Below, piece by piece: positions 46,900 through 59,101 of a DNA stretch of 64,000 nucleotides. The stretch lies in the NCBI GenBank assembly GCA_014529385.2, contig CM043946.1, positions 21,010,577-21,074,576 on the forward strand, written 5' to 3'. The stretch comes from Adiantum capillus-veneris. Lineage: Eukaryota > Streptophyta > Polypodiopsida > Polypodiales > Pteridaceae. The notes beneath the pieces were generated by a model. That model worked only from the letters and a program-made list of their open reading frames with translations, had not been told where the DNA came from and ran no database searches. The translations under genes and the position numbers were made by a program. Every line of letters begins with the position of its first letter. Positions within the stretch are counted from its first letter, which is position 1.

Positions 46900-49800
46900 G
46901 TGAAGGATGCTTGTGGAATGCATAAATTAGCTTTTAATGTACTTTCTCCTTGTGATAGGTTGCTAGGAAAAATGCTGCCAGCTGGCAATCACATGCCAGA
47001 GAATAGACAAAAAGCACGCAAAGTGGTGACAGGATTAGGGATGGATTATGATCGCATTCATGCTTGCGTGAACTATTGTGTGCTCTTTCGTAATGAGCAT
47101 GCCGATTCTGAAACATTCCCATCGTGCGAAGAGCCTAGGTTCAAAGAAGGAATGCAGAGCAACAGAATTCCACGTAAAGTTTTGAGGCATTTTCCACTCA
47201 TCCCTCGCATCCAACACATGTTTAGATCGAAGGGTACGAGCGAGCTTTTGAGTTGGCATGCAAAAAATCGCTCCACAGATGGTATTATGAGAGTGCCAGC
47301 TGACTCACTAGCGTGGAAGCACATAGAGGACACATGACCAGAGTTCAGGGATGAGCCTCGTCACTTGAGGATTGGGTTAGCTAGTGATGGAGTGAATCCA
47401 TTTGGGCACCTCTCTACTTCGTGGAGCACTTGGCCGGTGGTGGTTGTGAACTACAATATTCCTCATTGGGAGGCAACAAAAAAGGGAAACATTTTACTAT
47501 CACTTCTCATTCCAGGAAAGCAGAAGGTAAAAAACATGGGTGTATATCTGCAGCCTCTTATTGAAGAGCTTCAAGAACTATGGAGAGACATAGATGTCAT
47601 TGACATTTCACGGCCACTACGAGACCGCAAAGCCGTCATCAAGTGCATCCTCGTGTGGACCATGCATGATTACCCAGGATTTGGAGAGGTATCTGGTAAG
47701 TATGCACATGTTGAGTGTACTCTTTGCTTTAGGTTTATCATCTCATGTGTAACGTTTGTTTACCTCTTGGTAGGATTGTCAATATTTGGACATAGTGCAT
47801 GTCCAACTTGTGGCCCGTCCCTTGTGACAGAGAGACCTCCTCTTCTTGGGAAGGTGATCTATCCCAACAACCATCACTTCCTACCTCCTTCACATCGTAG
47901 ATATGCTCCCCCTATCAATGGAGTGAAGCCGTTCCATTGGAACATAGCTGATTGGGTGAAGCATTGAGAGGAGCATCATGGTACCTCACCCCCTCCCAAT
48001 GGGCTACCAAGGTGTATGTCGAGGTACTCTATCTTCTTGTCGCTCCACTATTGGGATTCATTGAAATTTCAACACTTGTTTGACCCTATGCATGTGTTTA
48101 AAAATGTTGGGCAAGCTATATGGGATCACATAATTGGCAAGAAGGATTCATTGGGTGTTAAGGAAGATTTAAGAGCCATGAGACGTCTCTCCCCTTCAGC
48201 CACGCCCTGCATGGGGGAGCAGGGAAATATGATCCTCCCAAAAGCACCGTGGATAATGTCAAAGGCAGACCAAGAACGGACAAAGCAAGTTATGGCATCC
48301 ATACGAACTCCAACGGGATATATGCGGTCACTCAAAGGTGCTTTCACAAAAACCAAAAAGGGTGGCTCCACTCAATTGTATGGATTGAAATCCCATGATT
48401 GGCATACAATTACTCAGGTAAGAGTAGAACAGTTTGTGGTGTCTATGTGTCCTTATCTATAAGTTGACATTCACTAAGATGTTTTATTGTCTGTAGTTTG
48501 TACTTCCCATAACTATTAGCGATTATGGAGACACTAAGGTGAAGGCTACAATATTCAAAGTGGGTGAGATTGTGAGGTAATGGTTTTTTTTTCAAGTACT
48601 ATATCATGTTGTGCCATGTACAATGGAATTTTTTTTCATGTACTATATTATTTGTGCCCTGTAGATTTATGATCTCCAAGGAGATAGAAGTGGAAGCCAT
48701 ACCAGTAGCCCATCAGCTAGCAGTAGAGGCAGTGTGTGCTATTGAGGATGCATTCCCGCGTACAATCCTTGTTAGCCGAGTACACCTATTGCTTCACCTT
48801 GTTGAGGAGATTGCCATTTGTGGGGTGGTTCACTCTAGATGGATGTTCTTCTTAGAGATATTCTTGAAGACTTTAAAGCATTTTGTTAGATTGAGGTCAC
48901 AATCGGAGGTATGCAAAATCAATACAATATAGATAGCATTTATACGCTATGGAGTTACTAATGAAAATATGTGGTTTTAATATTTTCAGGGGAGCATTGC
49001 AGAAGGTTGGGTGGTGCAAGAGGCATTTGTGTATGTCTCACAGTATCTCATCACAGTGGATCCATCATTGCCTCGTCTATGGAGTGAGGAAGAGGATCCT
49101 AGGAAGCACTCAACCATTCCCAGTAGAAAATTCTCACTCTTGGTCATGGATAGAGAGTTTCATGCCATAGTCAACAACTACTGTTTACTCAATGCCACTA
49201 TCATGACCAAATGGGTCAATATGTACTTGGAAGCCCGTGCAGCTAGAGAAAGGGATAGAGATGCATGGAAGAGGTCGCATGGAGGTATACGTGCACCTCG
49301 TTTTCCTAAAGAGCTTGCAAAATATCCTGATTTGATTCAAGTAGAGTGGATCCATAATGCCATGACCAATGCCAAAGCACAAGGAGAACAAATAAGCCCT
49401 AAAGAATGGGAGTATGTGCGAGGATGCTTGCGCAAGGTGAGTGTGTATATGTTATGTATGCATGTATGCAAATCACTTAATAAAATGTGATGTAACCTCT
49501 TATAGATTGTGGTTGTAGGGTCTCACTTTCAACTACATTTGGTCCGAAGGCCGACATTTCCGCACCCGCAAGATAGATGAGCGTCGGACCACTAACAATT
49601 GTGGCGTGATGGAAACCTTTGACACAACAACAGATGTCAGATATTGTGGTACTATAAAGAGAATAATCAAAGTGGATTTTAGATCTTTTCATAAATTCCT
49701 CTTTGAGTGCCGATGGTTTGCAGGTGAGGTCAAAAGACATGAAAATGGGCTCATTATGGTGGATTCCACCCAATTCCATCGGGGAAAAACTGACAACTTG

Positions 49801-50247
49801 GTGTATCCTAGTAGTTGCGAGCAGGTAATTTAGGCTATGTGCAATCAACTTAAATTAAAAATTTAATATATGTATGTCAGCTTATTCTTTGTGTATGACA
49901 TACGGGTTTTTATGTGCCATGTATATATATCAAAGAAGACTTTGGTATGTCATTCTAGTCACGCCACGGGGTAGATCTATCTTTGCAGAGACGGACATTG
50001 AGCCAGTAATTGATCCCATCATACCATCACCACAAGATGCAGAGGAAGATGTAGTTGAAGTTGAAGAAGGTCAGCCAAGCCTTGCAACTAGTCATCTTGA
50101 GGAGGATTAAGAGGGAGAAAGCGATGATGATTCTATAGGAGGTGATGGAGAGGAGGAAGAATCTATAAACTTGTTTATTGATTTGAATACTATGGGTCTA
50201 GATATGGACCCTAGTGCTTGTAGAGATCTTATACAAGATGAGAATTA
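46900..50247 (+). pseudogene. Tnp2-type CACTA transposase with five in-phase introns plus a degenerate last one
   Basis: Transposase_21 blocks: ENRQKARKVVTGLGMDYDRI, PRKVLRHFPLIPRIQHMF, then NPFGHLSTSWSTWPVVVVNY, LLSLLIPGKQKVKNMGVYLQ and SACPTCGP. The DUF4218 domain follows (SRVHLLLHLVEEIAICGVVH, HSRWMFFLEIFLKTLKHFVR), then a DUF4216-like region and an acidic tail. In-phase GT-AG introns: 47696-47773, 48418-48496, 48577-48664, 48909-48989 and 49437-49518. Another begins at 49825 but its acceptor is unclear. Stops: TGA 47335-47337, TGA 47965-47967, TAA 50108-50110. The N-terminus may be missing. The protein would cut DNA at the element ends. Confidence 0.9.
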
Positions 50248-50414
50248 ATAAAACTCTCCATTATTTTTTTTGGTGTAGTATATGATTAATTCGCAAGTGT
50301 TTCGTTATGTGCTTATGAATAGTATAGAGATCTTATACAAGATGAGAATTAATAAAACTCTCCCATTCTTTTTTTTTGGTGTAGTATATGATTAATTCGC
50401 AAGTGTTTCGTTAG
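50221..50414 (+). repeat. 104-bp imperfect tandem duplication at the 3' end of the transposase gene
   Basis: TAGAGATCTTATACAAGATG recurs at 50221 and 50325; the units share GAGAATTAATAAAACTCTCC and TTAATTCGCAAGTGTTTCGT. The first unit includes the final codons and the stop. Confidence 0.9.
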
Positions 50415-50559
50415 TAATGGTTTTGTTTGTGAGTATTATGATTTATGTAGAGAATTTTTAAAGTGAAAGAGAGATTAAGTGAAGTGAGCATTCTTGAGAG
50501 TGTAGGAGTTGTAGTGTGTAAATACATTTTGAGCTGTATTGGATTTAAATGGTAACCTG

Positions 50560-50751
50560 CGGAGAGGGAGCGGGAAGGGGGTATATGGCCTTGGCAGTAA
50601 TGGGCGCCATAATAAGTGTGGCAATACGTGCAATAATACCAGCGGTAATACGCCGCATGAAAAACAAAGGGGTTTCTCTCTCCTCACTTTGAATTCCTCT
50701 CTCTTGTGTTGTGGTAATGGTCCGCGGTAAACACCACGATCTCTCATAGTG
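50560..50751. repeat. CACTA right terminal and subterminal repeats
   Basis: Contains GCGGTAAT, GGTAATGG, GCGGTAAAC and GGCAGTAATGG-type motifs matching the left end, then the terminal CATAGTG. Confidence 0.8.
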
Positions 50752-50754
50752 ATC

Positions 50755-50999
50755 TATAATACAAAAGCCTATTGGAGGGGGGACATGATTTACATGAATC
50801 CGGTCCTCCACTGTAGTCAAATTCTCTAACTCTCTCTCTTGCAAAAGTATTGTTCATGCCAAGTTAATTAAGTATAATGGTTACGTTTCTACCACTAACT
50901 AAGTTCACCCTCTATGTTCTCAAAGTAGTCTCAAAAAAATGCCCTCTTTAATTCTCCTAATTCCGTTATTTGCAAAGTTCATAGGCCATTTCCATTATA
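50755..50999 (+). repeat. Element C 3' LTR, segment 3
   Basis: Continues LTR C after the CACTA element: CCTATTGGAGGGGGGAC, GCAAAAGTATTGTTCATGCC, ending CCATTTCCATTATA, which matches A's CCAATTCCATTACA with the terminal CA changed to TA. Confidence 0.85.
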
Positions 51000-51039
51000 G
51001 ACGTTGAGGAGATGTGATTGGCATGTATTTATTATACAT

Positions 51040-51800
51040 GTAGCCTTTTATTTTAAACCACGTGAAAATATTTCTATAGTGAGTTCGATTTTGTTTTTTG
51101 TGTTTGTAATATCACAAATGTGGAGCATTGTGGTCACATGGATGAAACTTTAGAGTGCAACAAACAGACAAATGAAGGGTCACCTTTGACACTGGTATCA
51201 GGTCAAGCTTTCTTAAAGAAAGTTGAAGTAGTGCTAGCGATGACAATACATAGACAGGTCAGCTTGAATACTTTGGTAACATCCAGAACATCTTGAAAAT
51301 TATATTTGGAAAGTTTGGTATTTTTATTTTTGATGTGAAGTGGTGCAAGGTCATTACTAGTAGCTCCAACGCAACTATGTGCAAAGATAGAAGTGGACTA
51401 ATTCACGTGAGCTCTAGGTGGCGAGTATGGATGGATGATCATGAAATATTTTTATTTCTGGAGTATTGTGAACAGGTTGTGTTTATCATAGATCCACTAT
51501 GGAAGGAAAAAGATGAAGAATACTTGATTAAAGCGTGCTAGCTCTTTGTTTTCCAAGTTTCTCCATGAAGTAAACAAGTCTGTGAAGGATTGAAGGTTGA
51601 GAATGAAGAGACACATGAAGAACACGCATGGATTATGGATGATTGAGATGAGGATATTGAGCTTGAAGTCAGTGCTATTGGTGAGTAAATTCTTGAACTT
51701 GAAGATGAGCGATCAATTACTGATATAGATGTAGAGATGGATGGAGCTCTAGATTTAATAATGAAGATGTAATAGTTCAGATACAGATATATATCTTTGG
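51040..51800 (+). pseudogene. Second CACTA transposase remnant (DUF4216-like region)
   Basis: Around 51,255-51,540 the plus strand reads LEYFGNIQNILKIIFGKFGI, DVKWCKV, and HEIFLFLEYCEQVVFIIDPL. This resembles the region after DUF4218 in CACTA transposases (YFG...; DPF..A.Q..QVFYV.D). An acidic region (MDD, DEDIELEVSAIGE) follows, with stops. It is more decayed than the CACTA element next door and not an obvious copy of it. No termini were found. Confidence 0.5.
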
Positions 51801-52984
51801 TGCATCATCTCTCATAAAAGATAAGAGATTGACCAATGATTTTTGTTAAGAACTTTCTTGTAATGTCTACTTATGACTGATGGATTTTTATGATTATCCA
51901 ACAATAAACAGATACTGATTTATTTTTCTTAAGTTTTTAATCTATAATTAAGTGAACTAAAATATTTTATATATGTTTTTATATTAGTTTTTGTAGCCAT
52001 TGAAGATGACTAGGAGCCATACTCATCAAGATTCTATTTTCCAGTTACTTCAACCGGCATGTCATCTGAGTAGATAGCTACATTTTTCTCACAATTTTTT
52101 CATGAGCAATGTGCATATGCACATTAGTTTTTGGAGAGTTGGTCCTTCTAGACCAAATACAACTACCCCAACTCTTGTGACCAATGTTCCAATCACACTA
52201 ACTAGTGGTGCCATACCTACAATGAGAGTCTAAGTTACATTGATGGATTGAGCTACACCAAAGACTTCACTCTCTCATTCTTCTCAGAGACAACATAGGT
52301 CTTATTGTTCAGCCTGGTGATGGTTGTTATGGTAGTGACACTATCAATGCGTCCACACCATCTAGAGAGTGTCCACATATGTCAAGCATTTGCTGGGTTA
52401 AGGTGGGTGGATTAGTGTTTCATTCATGCTAATGGCATATTTGGAGAGGTGAGTGTAGAGCATGAGAAACAAAAGAAACTATTGCACAATACAATATAGT
52501 ATAATTGCAAATGATAGAATTACTTTTATTTAGCATAATGTACCTCTATGTAGGCATATCCAAAGAGACAGCCTTTTGACAAATGCAAGTGGCTAGTTTT
52601 TGAGCATAAGATGTGACTGTCTTTGCAAAAATACAAGTGGCTAGTTTTTACACTTGGTTTGTAAGAGGTTCTTCACATTGGTTATTGACAAATGACTTTT
52701 CTAGGTAGAAGAGATTGTTTGCACAAGAGATGAAACAAAAGTCCACATCCCAACAATCCTCCCCTATGTGGGTTTTGGTTGCATATCAGTCACACAAGAT
52801 TATCGTCCCCTCAAAACACATTAGGGTGAGGCACACAAAACACAAGACTCCCCTTGAATACAAATCTGCCTTCCCTAGACACAAAGGGTGTAGGCACACA
52901 CACAAGCCTCCCATGGCACAAATAGAGGGTATGGTACAATTGAGAGAACGCTCACAATATATCATCACGTACCAAGCCAACATT
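51801..52984. other. No recognisable gene
   Basis: A Thr/Pro-rich stretch on plus near 52,150-52,240 could belong to the CACTA remnant, but nothing specific is visible. TTTTGACAAATG and AAGTGGCTAGTTTTT recur locally near 52,560-52,700. Confidence 0.4.
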
Positions 52985-53271
52985 GTGGTCATTCTCTTTG
53001 TCAAAATCTTGAGGTATTTTAAAGTGCTTGGAAATATCACCAAAATACTACTCTAAGGTTATCCATGAGTCATGTGCAGTGGTGCAATTATCCAAATAAT
53101 GCACAAACTGGTATTCAAGGAATGTGAGTAGAATTCCGAGAGCTTGCTCATCTTTAGCTACAAATTCTGCTAAGATTTGTCACATTTCCACTCTGTCGTC
53201 ATCATTTGGTGGCTTAATGAGGACCATAACTGCTTTTTCATTAATTAACCTTTGGTTTTTGCCTATCGCGT
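52985..53271 (-). pseudogene. Ty1/copia gag fragment, downstream half
   Basis: The minus strand reads EKAVMVLIKPPNDDD, DEQALGILLTFLEYQFVHYL, and NCTTAHDSWITLE, then a stop and YFGDISKHFKIP. This is the copia gag (UBN2-like) pattern of xKAL-I-L-L---V------TA---W--LE--F. Stops are present. The other half lies beyond element E at 61942-61990, so E split the gene. Confidence 0.65.
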
Positions 53272-54416
53272 TGTGAGCGGGATGGAAATACACAGAACGC
53301 CTCTATAAGGACCCGACACACACTCTTGGGATGATACACACACACACTATGGGGCACCACTCGGCTTACACAACCCGCCTGGCCGAGACAGGAAACACAC
53401 CTATGGAGTGAGAGGAGAGAGACTACCCATTTACCCACTCCACACAGAGAGACACACACACACACACACCCAAAAACCACAGATCAAAAGAGGAAAAATT
53501 CTGATGTTTAGATACAATTGAGCTTGGTCCAACACCAAGGGGGCAAATAGCTCACACAGTATGGGTAAAATAAGCCAAATACAATCACAAACTGGAACAG
53601 AAGTTTCGCTCATAGGAGAAACTTACACAGCCAAAAAAGCCAAAAAAGAGTGAGTAATTTGGCAAAATGGACAGCGTCATCGCGTCTGGAACATCCCCAA
53701 AACCCCAGTCTACAATGTCAAAGTGCTCAAATTCGACCTCGGATGAGCAGATTTCGGCCAAAACAGGCTCCAAAAACCCCAAAAACACACCTACGGCTGT
53801 TCCTTCTCTCTTTTCCACGTTTTTTCTGGTCTTATCTCATTTTTTTCAGTTCCCAAACTTAGATTTATTAGTTGGGCACCCTTGGCCTTTTAGATGACCT
53901 CAAACGGACCCCAAACAGGCCAAAAACTGACCTTGTAGTGCATAGTTGTCACCTTTTTGCATCATCCGCACACCTGGCACTCAGCTTTTTTTCAATAATG
54001 CATCCCACAACCACGTGAAGTGGCCCCAAAATATGGCCCTCATGATGACCTTTCTACATAAGTATCACAACAAAACATCCACGTCATGTCCGTACTCATC
54101 CACGTGCAAATATTGACCCCATTCGGCCTCGTGACGCCACTAGATGCCATCTGACGCATCTGCTTACCTCATGCCATGGGCCTGCAGATAGCTTCCTCAA
54201 GAAGTTTTACATGCTACCAACTCCTCATTATTGTAGAAAAAACACGCTCGTACTGGTGATAGTGAAAATCGATGCACTATGTACACCCTGTCCTACCTTT
54301 ACACATGTGGGCCCCACGTAATCACCTGGCTCTGGAAAATGGGCGATCCTTTATTTGATGCACCATGCATGTGTATGTACATATGCGCAATTCCTTGCTC
54401 CAAAAAACTCCTGACA
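53272..54416 (-). repeat. Element E 3' LTR
   Basis: 1145 bp, from TGTGAGCGGGATGG to CAAAAAACTCCTGACA on the plus strand. It pairs with 60791-61941 with scattered substitutions and an (AC)n length difference. Confidence 0.95.
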
Positions 54417-54423
54417 TAATTTG

Positions 54424-54438
54424 CCCATCCCCTATCCT
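54424..54438 (-). other. Putative polypurine tract of element E
   Basis: Minus strand AGGATAGGGGATGGG, a few bases before the 3' LTR. Confidence 0.55.
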
Positions 54439-54444
54439 GCTAGA

Positions 54445-55394
54445 TCATTCATGATCAGCAGCAGCAAAAAGAGATATGAGACTCGCTACATCACAGGTCT
54501 CCTCATCCCTCACAAACATTACTTGTTCTACAGACAGCTCATCTTGCTCCACCATCATCAATCTAGCATGATATAATTTAAGACGCAATCCATTTACCCT
54601 TGACTTATGTAGGATTCCATCCAGCTTAGCCAGCTGATATGTACCATTCGGAAAACACTCCACTACCTTGAAAGGGCCTTACCACTTAATTTGAAACTTC
54701 TTTTGGAAAGTGTTGTCTAGCTTACTGTTGTACCGCAAAACCAAGTCATGCTTCTTGATACTTTTACTTTTGAACTTTTCATTTATCTTCACCAAAGCCT
54801 TATCCTGCATCTGCCCATAATGTTCCAATGCACTCATCCTATCCAGCTGAACCTCTTGTAACTGCAAGAGCCTCTCTTTGAATGCATCACTAGGCGGCCC
54901 AAGCAACTTCTCTAACATCTTTACTATAGGCAACTCTACTTCCACAGGCAATAGTGCTTCCTTTCCATACACCAAATGAAATGGAGTAAACCCTGTACCT
55001 ATCTTCACCGAAGTACGGTAAGCCCATAATGCACTAGGCAATTCCAAATCCCAATTCTTTCCTTCGTGCTCTGTCACTTTCGAAAGAATCTAAAACAACT
55101 CACCATTGAATCTTTCATTTAATCCATTACACTGCGAGTAATAAGGAGTGGTATGCTGGTGCCTAATCTTCATCTTCGCGCATAAAACATCTAGCAATTT
55201 AGCTCTAAAACCTGGCCCCTTATCTGAAAGTAGCTCTAGTGGCACCCCAAACTTGCAACATATTTCATCGTACACAAATTTTGCCACATCCTTTGCAGTG
55301 ATTTATTTTACTGCTATAGCCTCTGCCCATCTAGAGAGGTAGTCCATTGCAGTCAAAATATAGCTTTTGCCCCTGCTTGTGATAGGTAATGGGC
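54445..55394 (-). pseudogene. Integrase core and C-terminal region of element E
   Basis: The core shows TAMDYLSRWAEA (first Asp), LLSDKGPGFRAKLL (second Asp) and NGLNERFNGELF (Glu). LWAYRTSVKIGTGFTPFHLV and a C-terminal FPNGTYQLAKLDG region follow. Stops: TAA 55303-55305, TAG 55090-55092, TAA 54679-54681, all in one frame. A one-base shift near 55,385 separates it from the upstream frame. It would insert the cDNA into the genome. Confidence 0.88.
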
Positions 55395-57490
55395 CTATTG
55401 CATCAATCCCCACTTTCCAAACACATCAAATTCCATAATGGTGTTTTGTAGCTCTGGCTTCAACACTCTCTTCCGAAATGCTTGACACCTATTGCAAGAC
55501 CTACACCAATGGTGAACATCCTTGTGCAAACTAGGCCATACATACCCCTCTTGCAAGATCTTATGCAAGGTGATCTTTAGAGCAAAATGGCCGCCACATG
55601 CGTCTTCATGATTCTCTTCCAACACTCTATAAAGCTCCTCCCGCCAAGGTACACGTCTCAGTACGAGATCAACCCCTTTCATGTACAGGAAATCACCAAT
55701 CAATTTGTACCTATATGCTCTACGCATAAAACCATACTTCTTAGACATCTGAATGTCTTTCGGAATGATTCCTGCTAGCAAAAACTCCTCTTTTTGAGCC
55801 AAACTTTTCCAACCATGGTAAAGAGGTAAGTTGGTCCTCAACACAAATAGCTCTCCAATCATGCCTTGAGCTGCTTCATGTGCCTCTCCATTTAGAGCAC
55901 GTTCAATGTGTCTGATGCTCCATGCTTCAAACTTTTTTAACAGGCCTTTAATTCTGAAACACATTTCCTTCAATGAGGTGTTCTTGCTCTTCCACACACC
56001 CAGCACTTGCTTCACAACTAACAAGGCATCACCTTTTATGCTCAACCTTCTAACCCCAAGCTTCAAACAAATGTGTAATCCGGCTTCCAACGTAGCATAT
56101 TCAGCCTCATTGCTACTATGCGCATCTAATTTGAACCCTCTCTTGCATACTAGCTTCCCGTCTGGATCATAAAGTGCTATACCCCCTGAAGCCGCATCAT
56201 GGCTCTTCCTGTATGAGCCATCAAAGAACAAAACATGTGCATTGCTGATCTGTGGAACTTCTTCAACTACCTTTCTCACCACCTCTTCCTTAACAAGAAG
56301 GGGATTCTCCTTGTAAGTCAACAAATCAGCTAGGGTAGCCCTTGTACTGTCTTCCACTAAAAAAGAGAACTCGAACTCTTGCAGCTCAATTACACATTTC
56401 TTCACCACATTTGACATGCTAGTGCCATTAATTAACTGTGGCAGAAAGGCATCACTCGTCAAGAAAGCAAAAGATCGTTGTAGCAAGTAATGACGAAATC
56501 GTCGACAAGCAAATATTACACTGTCCATCACTAGCTCTACTTCCGAGAATTTTCTCTCTGCTACCAAATGCACTCGGCTTGCACAATACAATGGTCTCAT
56601 ATAATGGCTGCCCTTCCCCTTTTGCAATAGCATGGATCCAATGGCATCATCCCCTACTGATGGATTTACATAAAACACTTTCTCCCAATCAGGAGCCTGC
56701 ATGGCTGACAACCCCCCTAACACCTCTTTGACCTCTTGAAACACCTCTTCGCACTTGTCATCCCATTGCAATGGATCATGCTTTTCCACTTGTTGTAATG
56801 GATAAAGAAGCTGTGAAGACAATGGAATAAACCGTGCCATGTACTTCACTTTGTGTATAAACGTTTCCAATTTCTTTGTACTCGTAGGAGATAGAAGAAG
56901 AATAATTGACTTAACCTTGTCTGGATCAGCCTCAATGCCATTTTCTGACACCATATGGCCCAATAACTTCACCCTTGGCTGCACTAGATGACATTTCTTG
57001 GGATTTAGTTGTCCTCCACATTCATCATATCGAGCCAATACCATGTGCAGCTTCTCACGGTGTTCATCCCTACTATTATAAACACAGAAGTCATCCATAA
57101 AAGCTTTAACACAACTACCAATGAATGGTTCCAATACCCAATTTGCTCTCTCTTGATAGAAGGATGGTCCGTTTGACAACCCAAATGGCAATACCGTGTA
57201 GCAATAGCAACCCCATGGCGTAATAAAAGTTGTCTTTGTGCGGTCCTTAAGAGCAATCTTCAATTGAAAATAGCCACTAAATCCAAGATCTGATCGATGA
57301 ATGGAAGAGGATATGGGTTCTTCTTAGTGGCTGCGTTTAAGGGTTTAAAATCTACACAAATCCTCCACTTTCCATCCTTCTTTGGACTGACTACTACTGG
57401 ACTCACCCATTTTGTGGTCTCCACAGGGACTATGAACCCTTCCTTCAATAACTTGTCCACCTCTTCCCTCAAGGCTTCCATCTGCTCCTA
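55395..57490 (-). pseudogene. RT, RNase H, second RNase H and integrase zinc finger of element E
   Basis: The RT entry is at 57260-57481 (FIVPVETTKWVSPVVVSPKK, WRICVDFKPLN, PYPLPFIDQI). The RT body is the 622-residue frame 55395-57263: TTFITPWGCYCYTVLPFGLS, catalytic FMDDFCVYNS, GHMVSENGIEADPDKV. A Ty3 RNase H follows, then the archaeal-type RNase H beginning HVLFFDGSYRKSHDAASGGI with SSNEAEYATLEAGL. The integrase HHCC finger comes last (ENHEDACGGHF ... CRSCNRCQ). A short deletion with frameshift near 57,262 removes part of RT between PFID and GYFQLKI, so the enzyme is broken. Confidence 0.92.
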
Positions 57491-59101
57491 GCCCATCCTT
57501 CTTAGCCTTTGTCGCACTGGCTTAGCACCCTCTTTCAGCTCTATATGCATCTCTTCACCCTTGAACCCTCTGATCTCTTCATATGAAGTAATGAACAAAT
57601 CAGGAAAACTAGCTAGCATGTGCAAATATATCTCCTTCTCCATAGCTGAGAGGTCTCCACTGATCATTTGTGTCATCAATTCCTGCTTCTTTGACAACTC
57701 AACCTTAGTTTGCATCAGCCCTTCAATCACTTCATAAGGCCCTTCACTTTCATATTCGACCTCATTTGCAAATGCAACTAGACCAGACTCCAGGATTTCT
57801 TTGTCCATCAAAAGAAATGCAACATCAGCATCCTCATCACTGCTAGTAGTACTATCACTATCCTCATCAGACACTGTGGAATAGTCTCCATCAATAGACT
57901 CATCTTCATCTTCATAAAGCTCCTCCAATTTTTTCTTTGTGTCCATATTATATAGCTTCTTGGCACCTGTCTTTCCATAGAGGCTAATCGTACCACGTCT
58001 CCAATCCTGAACAGCTCCTACTGCACGTAACCATGGTCTACCCAGTATAATAGGATATGCTCCCAACCCCACTGGCATCACATGAAAATCAACCACTGCC
58101 TTTGCATCATAGGCCTCCACTTCTAAGCTCTTTACAACACCCAAAAATTTTACTTTTTGATGGTTTACCAATCTGATCCAGAAGCCTGACACCCCAGACA
58201 CTGTAAGACCCATCTTCTCAACGCATGAGTGTGTTATCACACATATTTGGGCTCCACCATCCACATAACCTTGTCCCAGATTTTTTCTTTTATGCCACAC
58301 ATCTACTATTGGACAAATGTCTGGTAGCTCATCCATTGCCAACACCTTCACTGAACCTCTCTCTGGCTCTTTCTCCATTGGGTTAACCATCCTCTTCCAC
58401 TGTCGCTTTGGTTTAGGAACCATCTCTATAAGCTGCCCAAAAGTAACATCGGCTTTCCTGCTCGTCAGATCCTCCTTCAAGTCATAGTTTAATTGCCCAT
58501 CCCCTAGTGGAAAATCCGAAACATGAAACCTCCTTTTCCTCTTGGCCTTGACATCCTCGCCTTCATGGCTCTTTCCCTTCTTCTTACTAGGACCTGGGGC
58601 ACTTCTTCCTTCCTTTTCCTCTGTAGTCCTCTTTCCAATAGGCATCACTAATGTATCCTCTAGCTTTGATGCCTTCTCTAAGGTAACCACACTTAGCACT
58701 TTTGTCTTTCCCTTTTCCTCCTGGATTAATCCACTGGTTCCTTCATCTCCCTTCATTCCGATGCCATAATCATTTGACCTAGTTAGCACTTGTCTTGGCA
58801 ATGGATACATGCCTCCCCCCATCCTTGGTGGCTTATCACATTGCGGGCTGATGTGTCCCAACTCTCCACAATTATAACATGTGGGCATCTGCCTCCAGAA
58901 CCTACCAATGTTTTTTCCAGCACCATTCCTAGGTCTTTCTTCACCTCCTGGCTGATTTGCAAACCTCCCTCGACCTCGATTATTTCCCACTTGACCTAGC
59001 ATGTTTAGGCTAAGATTCTTCATTAAATCTACCACTTGCCTCATGTCTTGCCTTAGCCCATCATCTTGCACTGCTGTAGTGACCACTGCTGGCATAACCT
59101 A
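57488..59101 (-). pseudogene. Nucleocapsid and protease of element E
   Basis: 535 residues. The knuckle CYNCGELGHISPQC lies near residue 75 within Gly/Arg-rich sequence. A Lys/Glu-rich linker follows. The protease has GYVDGGAQICVITHSCVEKM and AYPIILGRPWLRAVGAVQDW. A very acidic Asp/Glu/Ser linker then leads to LKEGAKPVRQRLRRMG and TAG at 57488-57490. It is in the same frame as gag upstream and the RT entry downstream, split only by stop codons. Element F has the same layout. Confidence 0.9.

Larger units (their letters stand above)
45011..50751 (+). mobile_element. CACTA (En/Spm-type) DNA transposon, 5741 bp
   Basis: The left end starts CACTATAACATATGC and the right end finishes CTCTCATAGTG, giving imperfect inverted termini that open CACTAT. 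The 3-bp target duplication ATC (45008-45010, 50752-50754) is the size expected for CACTA elements. Removing the element rejoins LTR C exactly. It contains a Tnp2-type transposase on plus and a second ORF region on minus. Transposition would be cut-and-paste, but the transposase has three stops. Confidence 0.95.
25468..50999 (+). mobile_element. Element C: 3' end of a Ty3 chromovirus, split by two later insertions
   Basis: Bases 25468-25840 match, in inverted orientation, the 3' untranslated region of element A (about 30244-30615). The LTR follows in three pieces: 25841-26763, 44416-45010 and 50755-50999, about 1.76 kb in total. It is interrupted by element B and by a CACTA transposon. The coding part and 5' LTR are absent, so C is a 5'-truncated relic and the oldest layer of the stack. 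Confidence 0.9.

Noticed and set aside
49825-49945. Exact last intron of the CACTA transposase
   Set aside because: A GT donor is clear at 49825 but no AG acceptor restores the frame that reads LWYVILVTPRG, so I did not assign an end.
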